A stretch of 64,000 bases of DNA from Lasiosphaeris hirsuta (Eukaryota > Ascomycota > Sordariomycetes > Sordariales > Lasiosphaeriaceae), in the NCBI GenBank assembly GCA_030549175.1, contig JAUKUA010000002.1, positions 1,736,001-1,800,000 of the forward strand, read 5' to 3'. The translations under genes and the position numbers were made by a program. This document shows positions 53,201 through 64,000 of this stretch, one piece after another; within the stretch, counting starts at the first letter, position 1, and each line of letters begins with the position of its first letter. Under the pieces are notes generated by a model. That model saw nothing but the letters and a program-made list of their open reading frames with translations. It was not told where the DNA came from and made no database searches.

Positions 53201-54407
53201 GCATTTTCTTGAACATCCGCTTGACGCCCGTGGAGCCTTTGGTGCAGAGCTTTATTCCGGACGTCTCCTTCAATTTCGAGGATCCGATGACACCGATGGA
53301 GTGGAGGAACTTGGCATACAATCGCGCGATCGTTGTCTTGCCTGCGCCGCACAACCATGTCAGAATCACCACAAGAATCGAGCATCATGTCCAGGTACGA
53401 ACGTGGCAGGTCTGTAGTGTGGAGCGTAAATGGGAACCGGACTTACCAGTGCCAGGGTTGCCTTGGAAGACTATGTTGAAGCGCTCCTTGTTGAGAGCCC
53501 GTCCTTGCTGCTTGCATATGTCCACATTGGACTTTATGTCCAAGAACTGTCGCTTGACCGACTCGAGCCCGACGTACCCCATCAGTTCGTCGATGACACT
53601 ATTCTTTTCCTTATTCTCTGCCTTCCTTCGGTTCCACTCCCGGGCAGCCTCAGATGGTTTGGCATCGAAGGGCTTGTTGCAGTGTGGGAACTCAGTCACT
53701 TCGGGTTTGGGAGGGGCAGAAGGCTCCTCAGTGTCGTCTGGATTAGGTTCTGGCGGAGATGGTTCCGGATCGACCTCAGACTCGGCGTTTGACTCAGCTT
53801 CGGACTCAGAATCGGAAGAGGGTTGTGTCATCTCAGTATTAGGAGAAGCCCGCTCGAGCGTTGACACTTCCGGACTCGACGATTGAGTCAGAGGTATGGG
53901 CTCATCATCGCTCGGAGATACCCCCTCGGGCCGGGGATCAACGTCGGAATGTGGCTCTGCTTCGGGCAAGGGAGTATCGTCGGCGCCAGAAGCTTCGTCT
54001 GAATCTAACAACACCGAAATCGTAATCCGCCGAGTGGTGACCGGGGACACGGGCGTGGGTTGGTGAGCGGCTAGTGCGATGCGAAACGCAGACTCCGACG
54101 CAGAGTGTTCCGATGAAGGCAAAAGTTGACTCTCGTTGATGGAAGGTGACTCAGTCTTGTCTGCTTCAGGGCGAAGGGAGGGCGAAGGAAATACACTGGT
54201 CGGGGCGCTTGACCCACTGCTCACCGGTGTCGTCGATCGAGTAGCGGAAGGTGACGGGCTTAGGGAGGACAAAGGAAGAAGGCTGTTGGGCGTGCCGGAT
54301 CGAATTGGGGCATCGGATTGAACGCTCAACGATGTTGCCGATCGAGTCCCGGGAGATGACGGTTCAGCCGAGACAACGAGCTCAGGCGATAGGTAAAGTT
54401 TGGTCAT
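50287..54407 (-). CDS. Triple AAA ATPase (CbxX/CfxQ type), three exons (1318 residues)
   Basis: Exons (minus) 54407-53447, 53341-52433, 52373-50287; introns 53342-53446 and 52374-52432 are GT-AG and phases match. The first intron splits a P-loop codon: GNPGTG joins to KTTIARLYAKF. The N-terminal 280 residues are Ser/Pro/Asp/Glu-rich and probably disordered. Then three AAA modules follow. Walker A sequences: GNPGTGKT at 316, GAPGTGKT at 596, GPAGTGKT at 873. Walker B sequences: ILFVDEAY, VLVIDEAY, VLFIDEAF. After them come a Glu/Arg coiled-coil stretch and a conserved end (CVFGYEWLRVAGGWRCAGG). CbxX/CfxQ AAA proteins remodel protein complexes; rubisco activase CbbX is one. In fungi this family is common but of unknown role and often lies among NLR-like genes. 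All sites look intact. It is divergent from the gene at 55749. Confidence 0.88.
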
Positions 54408-55748
54408 AGTTGTGGTGCGAGCTCTTCGGAGTGACGTTCTTGAAGACGAGAAAGATTTGGCAGCAGTGACGTGAAAAGGGGCGGGTTGGTTCAATTGTGG
54501 GGGAAGGAGCACCGGAGAGAAATTCCTGACACTCAACTTCGAGGAGGTTCACCACGGTGCCTAATATAGGTCGCGACAACGGCCGCAAAAAGGAGATATA
54601 GTTCAATGGGGGGTTCTGAGGTGCGGGCCAGAGCGAGTAATATTCCCGTTTCCTCGAGTCGCAGCACTTCAGGATGTGGGCAAGAGGTACTTGCAACTTT
54701 CACCTCAGCTGGACATCCGGGATCCTCATTTATTATGCATTGCAAAGATGCCCAGACATTGGGCTCCAGCCTAATTCTCTGTGTTGTCTTGGTGACGCAA
54801 GTCCTCAAGCACCTCGGGCTAAGTAATCAGCCTCATGGACCTGGCCAGAACCGCGATGTCATCATCATCGAGATGATAAGCCCCGATGCCAATGCCCCCT
54901 CCTACTCTGCAAACAATCCAATCTCCAGTGCCTTGAGAAGAGCATAAACCCTTTTCAAACCGTGTGGCGCTCCACCATTGGTCAACGGACGGGGGAGGGC
55001 GGGCTGTGGTCTGCGGGTCGAGCCTATGAGCAATTAGGAATTAGGAGGTGGATCACTCAACAGCGCACTGCCAGAGTGGGAGCGGGCACTCTGTGAGGCC
55101 CAGTGGTCAAGGCAGCCACGAAGCAGTGAAAAAATTTCAGGTCCTCCAAGATAGATCGTGTGAGATACTTCGACGCGACGTGACAGCATGGCGGAGGCGC
55201 ATGCGATACACATCATTTGAGGCGAGGCAAACTGGTGGCAAAACGCGAACGCTTTGCAACTGTTCGAAGTCCTTCAGATCGGAGAATTTGTGCTGCTTAC
55301 ACCGTTCTTCGGTACTTCAAGGGGAGAGGAGCTCCAGAAACCGTCGGCTGCCTCCTGAATGGATGTGCTGGTGTTGGCTACCTCCTCACAGCCTGATGCC
55401 CGCCGGCAGCCAACTCAACATCTGTGCGACAACATTGAAGCTACCGCATCTGCGATACTGCGTTCCGTCTCCAGCAGGTCGCAATGGAAGATATTGCTGA
55501 CGATCCCATTCGAATGCGATGGTTCTCCTCGCTCCCCATCTGTTAAGCATTTGCTCTTGCATCTGTGCGACCCGCCGCTCGCAGTCGCCCACTTCCACTG
55601 CTGGATCATTTCGCCCCCATCCGTGGTTATACGATATTCCTAGAAGTAGGGTGCCCCCAAGACTTGGTGTTGGCTTCATGTTGTGTCCATCCTGCTAATG
55701 TGAACTATCCCTGTCAGGCGTGGTGCACCGTATTCGATCTGTCTCATC
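54408..55748. other. Divergent intergenic region
   Basis: Lies between the AAA gene (minus) and the 643-residue gene (plus). A frame of about 95 codons on each strand at 55359-55679 has no family features. No gene called. Confidence 0.4.
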
Positions 55749-57680
55749 ATGGAAAACACGACTGACCCTACCGCGTGGTTATCCGCGGTGTCGTCTGTCG
55801 CGGCTGCCGTCATCGCCATGGCTACGCTTCTCACCGTCTACATCGCTGCCGTGCAGCTCGCGTCGCAAAACCGAATGTACAAACACGGCCTCTCCTGGCG
55901 AGCGATCGGGCCATGGGCCCCAAGGGCAACCCGCTCCAGCCTTTTGGGACTCCGCAGGACAATCTACGTTCCTTCTTTGAGCCTCAAATCCCTCGTCGGG
56001 AACGGCTGGAAGCCCAAGTTCACCTTCCCGGTCGGAATTCCCAAAACACCCAACACCCACGTCGAAGCGGGCGACAACGTGCAAGCGAAGGCCGGCTGGG
56101 TGAACTTCATACAGGCCTTGGACATGACTCCCGAGATACCTTCTGACGGGTCGATACAACTCTACGAGATGCAACACGCGTCCGAGCTTCTCAATGGCGT
56201 CGTCCCAATGCCCTGGACGGGCAAAGACCTGGTCGGCATTTGCTCCATTCTTGGCTTTCAGTCGTACGAAAAGTCACCAAGCCCAAGAGAACCGATGCCC
56301 CTACCCATGCAATGGGCTGGCCCGTTGGGGTGGCTGCAATTCCGGTCCAGCACCAACGGCTGCGTCGTCGAGTTTCGGAGGCGCATGTACATGGTCAATC
56401 AGATCTCGGATAGCATCCACCGCCACTGGGAGAGCCGTGACATGCCGCAAGAAGATCACTTTCTCCGCTCCCGTCTTTGGAATGCCATTGGGGGATTTTC
56501 CCTTCCCAACGGGGACGTCCTCTATCTCGGCGGCGCAGACAGGTGCAAGGGCCCCCGTGACCTGGAGCCCGAGGCCGCCGAAGAAGCCACCGAAGCTCAA
56601 CTTTTCGAGGATCTTACGTCCGCAGATCTGTCCAGCGAGGACATCATGCTCAGGTTGTTTGGGAAGAAGAAAGACCGCCCCCAAGCACTCAAGCGTGAGG
56701 CTGATCGCAACAATCCGACCCAAGCGGACCGTGGCGTCAGGAACCCGGAACCCGACCCCCTCGAATCACTCCTGAGGCTCGAGTTGGACAAAGTCGACTC
56801 GGGCTCCTCCGGCATGAAGGAGCTCCTACGTCCATGCCCCGGTCTCCTTTCCGTGATCATCAACGGCGAACTGGCCTACAGTCGTGGGCTGTCTGCCAAC
56901 GGATGCAAGGAGTACGACCGCCGGTTTGTCTCGCTCGAGGATGGCATCGACCCTGGCCGATATCCTCACCACCTCGGCGACCTATACATGGATGACGAGA
57001 TCCTGGGGTTGATAAAAGATGCATTGCTGCTCCTCTGCCCAGATGGATTTTACTTCTCACCTACCAGTATCCTGCTGGCGGATCTCAACGAAGCCTATGA
57101 CCACATCGAAGAACTGTCGAACAAGGCGGCAACGGAAATCTTCCCCCCCCACGGCTTCACAACGAGACCTCCCGAAATGGCTAAAGATGCCTTCGATGAT
57201 CTCCACTATTCGCTTAATCTCTGCAATGAACTGCAGCGCAGGCGCAAGACGGGCCACGCCATGTTCTCGGTCGATGATATGCGACTCCTCGCCAAGGCAT
57301 CCTGCTCACTCAAGCCCATCATCTCCCCGCGTGGAAAGCCAGGACATGACCTCGTGTGGGCCATGATCTACTGCCCCAACCTCTCGCGCGACGTCTGCAA
57401 GTCACTCACTTCGACCGACATCACGAGCTTCCTCGCTGCCGAGTTTGTGTGCCAGGGGGGTTCACTCGGCTGCGCGTCCCTGCCCGAGTTAAGCAGCGCA
57501 GACCCGGAGAAGCCCATTGGGTATACCATACCCCTTGTCGCCGACGGTAAATTCACCGGGACACAGGTCCTGGCGGCGCTGGCGTACGTGTTCATCACGT
57601 ATTATTGGATCAACAAAGCTTGGCCAAATAATGTGGCCCTATATGACAGCACCATGCCGCAGAATGTTCTCATGTGCTGA
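55749..57680 (+). CDS. Unknown fungal protein with an N-terminal membrane anchor (643 residues)
   Basis: Single-exon frame from ATG 55749 to TGA 57680. Residues 13-38 are hydrophobic (AVSSVAAAVIAMATLLTVYI), probably a signal anchor, followed by basic residues, so the bulk is cytoplasmic or lumenal. A middle part has GWVNFIQALDMTPEIP, GKDLVGICSILGFQSYEK and WAGPLGWLQFRSS. A charged insert (EAAEEATEAQLFEDL) precedes LRLELDKVDSG. The later part has LSVIINGELAYSRGLSA and a hydrophobic end (LAALAYVFITYYWINKAW). This layout is common in ascomycete accessory regions, often beside immune-type genes, but I know no function. No catalytic motif seen. Confidence 0.7.
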   Translation: MENTTDPTAWLSAVSSVAAAVIAMATLLTVYIAAVQLASQNRMYKHGLSWRAIGPWAPRATRSSLLGLRRTIYVPSLSLKSLVGNGWKPKFTFPVGIPKTPNTHVEAGDNVQAKAGWVNFIQALDMTPEIPSDGSIQLYEMQHASELLNGVVPMPWTGKDLVGICSILGFQSYEKSPSPREPMPLPMQWAGPLGWLQFRSSTNGCVVEFRRRMYMVNQISDSIHRHWESRDMPQEDHFLRSRLWNAIGGFSLPNGDVLYLGGADRCKGPRDLEPEAAEEATEAQLFEDLTSADLSSEDIMLRLFGKKKDRPQALKREADRNNPTQADRGVRNPEPDPLESLLRLELDKVDSGSSGMKELLRPCPGLLSVIINGELAYSRGLSANGCKEYDRRFVSLEDGIDPGRYPHHLGDLYMDDEILGLIKDALLLLCPDGFYFSPTSILLADLNEAYDHIEELSNKAATEIFPPHGFTTRPPEMAKDAFDDLHYSLNLCNELQRRRKTGHAMFSVDDMRLLAKASCSLKPIISPRGKPGHDLVWAMIYCPNLSRDVCKSLTSTDITSFLAAEFVCQGGSLGCASLPELSSADPEKPIGYTIPLVADGKFTGTQVLAALAYVFITYYWINKAWPNNVALYDSTMPQNVLMC

Positions 57681-58457
57681 AGAAGCGGTGGTGGGGATGA
57701 TTGGGTCGGGGGCTGCTCACTGGATTCAGGTCAAGAAAAACGCGGGTCCAAGTCATCAGGGGAGCTGTACAATCATCTAGAGTGGGTGCTCTGGCGTCGG
57801 GCATCTGCGTTGTACCATATGTTTGTTTTTTTTTTGTTTTTTTTTTTTTTTTTTTCCTTTGGAGGCAAAACCGTACTACTAGTCTGACATTTCTGGAGCT
57901 GAGCAATGGAGAAAAAAGAAGATTGAATTGAGTCGGCTCCGCTAAGAGAGCAAGGCGCGTGAGCGCCGAATATATATAAGAGAGAGCGCTGTGCCAAGGA
58001 GCTAGGCTCCTTGCCACAGCTGTGGCTAGGGCGTGTGCCACACCCACTGCAGTTATGCGACAAATAGATAGTCTGCGGGTCTTGCGCGGCGCCGACAGCT
58101 CCAACTCAGTATGCAACCTCCCCCCAAAAAAAACCCCCCCAAAAAAAAAAAAAAAAAAAGGAGAGGGTATAGGTGGAAGGCGTTTTGCTCGTGTTGATGT
58201 GGCGTTTGGGTTTAATAGGGGTTTGGACCGCAATCGCGAAGTTTCATCGAGGCGAGAACATGGGCACGGTGTAACAAGACCGTACATAGCGTTACCGTAA
58301 TTTCAGAATTGCAGTATTCACCGACACAATTCTGACGCTAATCACAGTTGCCACAAAGAACGAATCACGGGCATGACCTCACGCCCAATAGGCGCTTCGC
58401 GGGGACGAGATGGTATATCTGGGCTAGTATATCATATACTGGTATATTAAATATCGT
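57681..58457. other. Intergenic with homopolymer tracts
   Basis: T/G run at 57827-57857, C/A runs at 58119-58160, and a short AT-rich tail. No gene. Confidence 0.45.
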
Positions 58458-59670
58458 CCCAGTTTTGGGGTCAGGAACTATATATATGCTACGGATTGAA
58501 CTAGGATATCATGTACTATCCCACACCATGTACCAGTATATGCCCGGTCTTAATTTTAGACCCTAACTTCCCAGCTTGCCAGAATTTGGGCTACCCATTT
58601 GTCTTCTAAGCACATAAACACATAAAATTCTACATTTTATACCTAAAGCAGCATTTCAATCCCTTAGCCGCCAGAAAGGATGCATACTAAACAGTCGAAT
58701 AACCATCTAGGTTCCAATAAACCTTTGGATAACACGTTAACATACATTTTAAGCGCTACTAAAGATTACCGCATCCTTAGAGCTAGAACGTTAACATTAC
58801 GGTATAAACGAAGAATTCTCCACACAAGGCTAGAGTATTTGATACAGTTACCGGATCAGCACACTATCTGGGTATTAGCTCCTGGCGTACTGCACCATCT
58901 TATCGAAATTCTCTAGAAACTTAAGAGTTCATACAAATCTACTTACTCTATTTCCCCTCCCAGCATTACACTCTCTTCTAGCCGTTCAATAAGTGCCTTC
59001 ACCTGCCTGCCTGTGAGCCATTCGAAGGTGCATCTGGCTCACCCTGTTATAGCCGCTAAACATTTCTCTCTCTTCATCTAACTCAATTCGAATTGGAAAT
59101 GAGTCGCCGTTCACCTTAACCTCGAGATACCTAATAGCTCCGGGGTCACACACCGCAAGGTCATCATCATCTTCGAACCGAGGGCAAACCAAAGCGTCTA
59201 CGAATCTTTACCGTCCCGCACAGTAAGGCAAAGCCTTCACCAACTGTTACTACGACATATAGAAGTACCTTGAAGGAACAAACAAAACCGAATATGTTGG
59301 CATTAACGTTTAAGGGGCTTTAAGATATATTCGTTAACTAATTTCATTACTGGTGCTGGAACAACGGCAGACGGGCGTTGCACCTCCCGAGGGCCAATCT
59401 ACCCTCTATTATCACAGCTATTTTCTTTGTTAGCTCACAAAATTAAAACCGCTTAATACGTCTCTTCCTACTCTCTTCCTCGTGATAAGACTTTACCGGT
59501 TCGTTTGCCTTTGTAGCGTGGTGCCTATACTAAACTATTTGACAGAGGGCATAAACTCCCAAGTTTCGATTGACCCTCCGACGGTGATTGCTCGGATGGA
59601 AAGAGAAAACGGTAGTTACGGGGCAAAGGAAACTAACCGTTATGTGCAGTGAGCTGGTCCCAAAACTGGG
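58458..59670. mobile_element. Candidate decayed DNA element bounded by inverted CCCAGTTTTGGG
   Basis: CCCAGTTTTGGG at 58458-58469 and its reverse complement at 59659-59670 face each other 1.2 kb apart; beyond the 12-mer three further bases (CAG) match after a two-base difference. The same 12-mer occurs at 37879-37890 followed by ACACCAG. The interior has no readable transposase. The 12-mer is itself close to palindromic, so chance cannot be excluded. Confidence 0.3.
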
Positions 59671-61693
59671 CCTAGGATCGTCCTTGTAACCACAGTGCCT
59701 CATTTATGGTCACCGGCAACTATAGCCGGGGCAGGTTCCTTAGATTCACCTCGGCTCAGGCAGCCCTCAGTGCGGCTCACCCCTTACTCAGGATCTGCGA
59801 CTAATACGGACTCGGCCAGAAAAAAAAGTCGGGTGTGACTATACAGGTAGGATCGAAGTAAGGTAACGATCCCGGTACCGTACGTTTTACCAACGTGTAA
59901 GATCTATTTTAATGTGATAGATCGTACTATAAGGGATTTCCTCACCGTTATAAGTATAGTATTACCCTACCATTTCTATATAATATACCAATTATTTAAT
60001 GTATCTCTTGATCGTCTCAACGAAATCAATCATATATAGGAGGAGGAACGGTGTAAGTTCCGCTTTCGTTATTTCGATACCAAATCCCAGATCCCCATTA
60101 TTACTATCATAACCACCCTTTATAAATAACTCCATAAACTGTTATTTGACAAGTTTGCCGGGTAGGTTTATGATATGGGTTCAAAGAAGAGTTAAATAAA
60201 TATCGGTAGTTCTACACTTTTAGTATGAGGTTATACTGGACGAAGGGGTAAAGAGGGTGATTCAAGCAGTAGCCTAAAGCCTGAATAAGCTGGCAAAGAT
60301 ACTTGGCCAATACTTATCATCGAGGTAGGAGTCTCTTAGACGTTGGTATAATTACGAATAGGTATATAGCGGTAGTTTTCCACGTCAAACTACGAGGTTA
60401 AGATTGTTCTTCTTACTAAGTTTGACGGTACTACAATCCTTTTGGAGAAGTGGGAGGAAGAGATACCAGTTCGCCCTGGAGCTACCACAACGCGATACTC
60501 TCTTTAAAACTAAGAGCCAGCCTGATTCGGCGGCCGCAACAGCGCTTTCTCGCTTTAACCTGTAATAGGATGGAGGCCGCTACTACGGTGGTTCTTCTAA
60601 TAGTCTTTTAGCTAGTTCCTTAGAGCGTACGATTATTCCTTACGTAGTCCTGTTTATTATTCCTAAGCCCTCTTCGGCCCTCGTTGTACTCTTAGTGAGA
60701 CTTCTTTAGGTTTACCGACATAATGGCTTGCATAAGGGAACGTTGTCATACCTCAGCCGTCTGTTCTGCCTCCTCGCCCTTAGTTCTAGGCCGTTGCGTG
60801 TCTGTACGCGTTGATCGGGCTCGCTTTGCAGGAAAGGGATCAATGTCAGATGTTGCGTCGAGTTGCCTCTTCCTTGATGGCTCTGCTGGCGCGATTCGAG
60901 CAGAATCTTCTGCAGATTCTTCTCGACAGTCTTGTGCGTGCCCTGTACACGAGTTAACTTGCTGTACTGTCCGAGATACTTGGCACGATGAGGTACGACA
61001 GGCGTACCTACGTCCAGCAGCCTTTCTTGAGAAGCCTTGGAAAGCTTCGCACGAGAGCTGCGACACGACCTCTAAACCCGGCCATTCATGAGGGCATGCG
61101 ATGGGCGATGAAGGCTGACGAGTTCATCGGCGCTTGATGAGGCTGACCGAGTTGCAGGTGGCCGTCGGGGGGGATGGGCGGTTCGCTGGTGCCATGGGAG
61201 AGAACTGTTGACTTTGGGTTTATTAGTCGAGGTGACAGCTTAATGCCTCAGGCCAAAAGTAGGTTAAACCCAAAATGATTGGGTATGAGCAGCTCTCTGG
61301 TACGGGGTTGCCTGACCGAGGAAATTGAAAGAGGCCCCCACATGCCACGGTGTGTAATTGGTTGGATGAGAGCACACCATTTTTTTCCACATTGTCATAC
61401 CGAAGCAGGAGGCCATTCCCGAGGATCGGTCACGGCGAGGGCCGTGACGTGGGTCGAGGGCACGCGCGCTATTGGTTCTACCATCGATTACTAGAACCCA
61501 CTAAACATCGACCTGCCTTGCTGCCTAATGCCGCCCAACCGCGTTGTGTAGGACGCACTCCATACAAACGCCTTTCCTCGCCGATTGCTTTACTCTCACA
61601 CTCTTAATTAGTTGCTTCTGGAAAGAACGTACATCGTCTTCATCGAGGTCCGTCAGAGTCAACTTCGTAAGCCGAGGCTTGAAACAAGACGAA
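59671..61693. other. Degenerate, probably RIP-mutated region
   Basis: 59880-60700 is AT-rich with frequent TAG/TAA in every frame. A possible coding fossil is readable near 60280-60360 (LNKLAKILGQYLSSR, SLRRWYNYE). The small frames at 60723-61091 on both strands have a Lys/Arg/Asp/Ser-rich appearance but no family. 61200-61690 shows nothing. Confidence 0.35.
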
Positions 61694-63852
61694 AATGGCA
61701 ACTCAGTCATGCCGCCCAAGCACGCGGGCAAGTGGCCATTCTCCAAGGTTTAGAGACTTTCATCATTTGACCTAACCGCCAAGTTGACTTTCTCGCAGCA
61801 CCTCAACCACGGCTAGCGTCATCGGTGAGACCGCAATCCAGAAATGGATAAGCAGCGAAAACTTGTGCTATCGCTGTGAAGATGCGCGGTTCCGGAATCG
61901 GCCCGAGGCCAAGTTCAAGACCATGTCTTGGACATACAACGTCGAGTGGGCAGAGCTCCAGGAGTCGGACTGCCAATTTTGCGACGTCTTATGTCGCGCA
62001 TGGTCCGCTGCCCACGGTCCTCCAGGCATGCTAACAATAGATTACGGTGAAGATATTATCTTGAAGACGGAGACGGGTACTCTCTCCGTCTTCCTGAGGC
62101 GCGAAAGAGGTATGCTCAATGTGCTGCTCACCTGGCCATTGGGGAGTAGACGCACTAATATAGAAGCACATGAAAGGCTTTTTCTGTCCATGGAGAATCG
62201 TTCAATCCGAAATGTCTAGCGCCTCGGCTGTTGGGAGCCCCGAGCACAATCTTCAAATCTTGAAATGGATCTCACAATGCAGAGAGACTCATCCGTTGTG
62301 CAGCGAGCCGGTTACCCGCTACTATCCGACCAGGTTAATTGATATCGGCTGTTCCCACAATGATATCTGCCTAGCGGAAACCGACTCTTCTACCAGAGGG
62401 CAATATCTATGCCTGAGTCACTGCTGGGGAGGCCACCAACCTCTTACGACAAGGACGGGCAATCTCCAAGAGCACCTGCAGTCCATCGCGTGGCAAGAGA
62501 TTCCCCAGACCTACCGAGATGCTATCTGCTATGCCCGGCTACTTCGAGTGCGCTACATCTGGATAGACTCTCTCTGCATCATCCAGGACGATGACGAAGA
62601 CTGGGCAAGGGAATCTACGTCGATGAATCAAGTTTACGGCAACGCATACCTGACCATCGGAGCAACATCCGCAGCAAACCCGGCAATGGGAATATTCGGC
62701 GACTGGCGGTCGACGCAGAATGTGACTACACCAATCCGCGGCATTACAATATTTGGCCTGCCATATGCGTATGCTGCCGCGTGGGATGGCCTGGATGATA
62801 ACATGCGCCACCCCGATTCGGCAGTCAACATCTCCGATTCAAGACCGTGGCCACTACTCGATCGAGGTTGGGCATATCAGGAGCGCATACTGTCCCCGAG
62901 ATTCCTACACATCGGCTATCCAGAGCTGAGGTGGGAGTGTCGACAAGAGCGGTCATGTGAATGTGGATCGACAGAGGCGTTCTTGAGTCCTGACAAGAAA
63001 TTCTACACGAGAGCATTGGGATCTGGTTCTGTGGCAAAACTCCAACAAGGGCGGCGAGGGCTCATAGAGCGATACTCGGGCTTATGTCTCACGTACGACA
63101 CGGACAAGCTGCCTGCATTCTCCGGCATCGCCAAGCAAGCACTCGGTACGGCAGCATCCTCGGACTATCTTGCAGGACTCTTCCGCGACTCTCTCGCCGT
63201 GGACCTCTTGTGGCACACTAACACGTTGCACCCGAGAAAGGACGGACCAGCATCGTGGCGGGCGCCAAGTTGGTCTTGGGCTTCCATCAACCGACAAGTC
63301 GTATTCCCCTTGAGCCGCGACTTTATGAGCAGCGATGACGACCCCTACCGCGGAGAAGTGGTTGAATCTTTCTTGCAAATTCACGAGGCAAAATGTACGC
63401 AGAGTACCTCGGATCCTACCGGGCAGATCAGCGACGGCTTCATCAGACTCTCGGGTCTGGTTTTTGACTGTGTGCTGGTCGAGGTTACGGGAGCCGATGG
63501 AGTTTCGTCTACGAAGGCACATCTCACAGGCCACGACTTGGCCATCAACGGGGAGCTATTCCTAGATAAGCCGACTTTGCAAACGCAGGTCCTGTGTCTC
63601 CGCGTCTCCATCGTCGCGCAGGTACGAACTGGGGCGGATGTGGTAACAGAGGTTGACTTCGCCTTGGTGTTGGAGTGCGTGGACGCGTCAAAGAAGATAT
63701 ATCGGCGGTTGGGTGTGCTACAGCAGTATCTAGGAGAGACCCGGCTTTCCGGTAGGTCTAAGGTCGTGCGGTCCAGAGACCCGGATAGTAGTACGCGCCG
63801 GAGCGCCTTTGACAGTGGAGGGGGGAGGCTGGAGAGTCTCGAAATCATCTGA
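61694..63852 (+). CDS. HET-domain protein, 5' structure uncertain
   Basis: The core is intact from about 62240: LQILKWISQCRETHPLC, then YLCLSHCWGGHQPLTT, IPQTYRDAICYARLLRVRYI, WIDSLCIIQDDDEDW, VYGNAYLTIGATSA, RGWAYQERILSPRFLH and SWRAPSWSWASI, ending at TGA 63852. Upstream coding (CYRCEDARF, CQFCDVLCRAW, VLLTWPLGSRRTNIE) lies in another frame (61860-62219), and the step from frame 3 to frame 1 near 62165-62215 was not explained by any GT-AG intron of correct phase. A possible first exon starts at ATG 61694, with an intron ending at CTCGCAG near 61799. If the frame step is real damage, a shortened protein could begin at ATG 62170 or 62212. HET function as for the gene at 26723, but the N-terminal Cys-rich part differs. 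Confidence 0.75.
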
Positions 63853-64000
63853 CACGTGATTTGAGAAGGCGTTAGGGAGTGGGTGGAGGATATGATGCCT
63901 GTGGGCGTCTAAACAACAAGATTGAGAGCAGGCCTCGGGCCTTTGGGTAAGGCCCTTAAACAGCAGCAGAACGCAGCTGCATTAGCATTTGGCGAGAATC

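Noticed and set aside
52527..53417. 296-codon open frame on the plus strand
   Set aside because: Lies antisense to the intact AAA gene, has no family features, and mirrors GC-rich codon use of the real gene.
58680..58916. 78-codon frame in the AT-rich right part
   Set aside because: No family resemblance and AT-rich decayed context; not reported as a gene.
60723..61091. 122-codon frame (and a 106-codon frame on the other strand)
   Set aside because: Neither strand shows a family motif; surrounding DNA is degenerate.

Overview
The window reads as filamentous ascomycete DNA (Pezizomycotina, most likely Sordariomycetes). The evidence is: short GT-AG introns of 45-140 bases with CTAAC/CTAAT-type branch sites; fungus-specific families (HET, LysM, CBM18-GH18 chitinase, 2EXR, fungal HNH and patatin fusions); and transposons carrying the RIP signature (TGG or CAG turned into TAG). 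No rRNA, tRNA, CRISPR or bacterial operon structure was seen. The region is gene-poor, repeat-rich accessory DNA with many broken genes.

Layout. 0-0.9 kb is degenerate and holds a short fragment resembling the N-terminus of DUF3435 (Starship captain-type) recombinases. 0.9-2.2 kb is a fungal HNH-domain gene with a frame break. 2.7-2.9 kb is an LTR, and 3.9-6.9 kb is a RIP-mutated hAT element that abuts a large broken GTPase-RING-patatin gene (6.9-11.2 kb). 11.8-13.5 kb is an F-box gene. 13.7-15.5 kb is a complete Fot1/pogo element with perfect 29-bp inverted repeats but a broken transposase, followed by a second truncated pogo relic (15.8-16.6 kb). 17.2-24.5 kb is a divergent pair: a secreted LysM protein (minus) and a subgroup-C GH18 chitinase (plus), both with reconstructed exons. 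25.1-25.9 kb is an unknown gene, 26.7-28.9 kb an intact HET gene, and 29.9-32.8 kb a seven-exon alpha/beta hydrolase (SERAC1-like)-ZZ zinc finger gene. 33.6-38 kb is a graveyard (Tc1 relic, solo LTR with target duplication, unknown ORF relic, 2EXR relic). 39.2-41.0 kb is a membrane-protein gene with an internal TAG. 41.7-45.1 kb is a broken HET gene running in frame from a broken NO VEIN/DUF3883-like C-terminus. 45.3-50 kb holds a NACHT N-terminal relic, SANT-like relics and short tandem repeats. 50.3-54.4 kb is an intact triple-AAA (CbxX/CfxQ-type) gene, divergent from a 643-residue membrane-anchored protein (55.7-57.7 kb). 57.7-61.7 kb is mostly degenerate, and 61.7-63.9 kb is a third HET gene.

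How the parts relate. Many of the non-transposon genes belong to families linked in fungi to self/non-self recognition, regulated cell death or innate-immunity-like signalling: HET x3, patatin, SERAC1-like hydrolase, NACHT, NO VEIN/HSP90-like ATPase tails, and possibly HNH and CbxX AAA. The chitinase-LysM pair is a known fungal arrangement for chitin degradation and chitin masking. The window is best read as an allorecognition/defence gene neighbourhood eroded by transposons and RIP. Exon models were deduced by eye from splice signals and reading frame; functions are inferred from remembered family features, with no database search.
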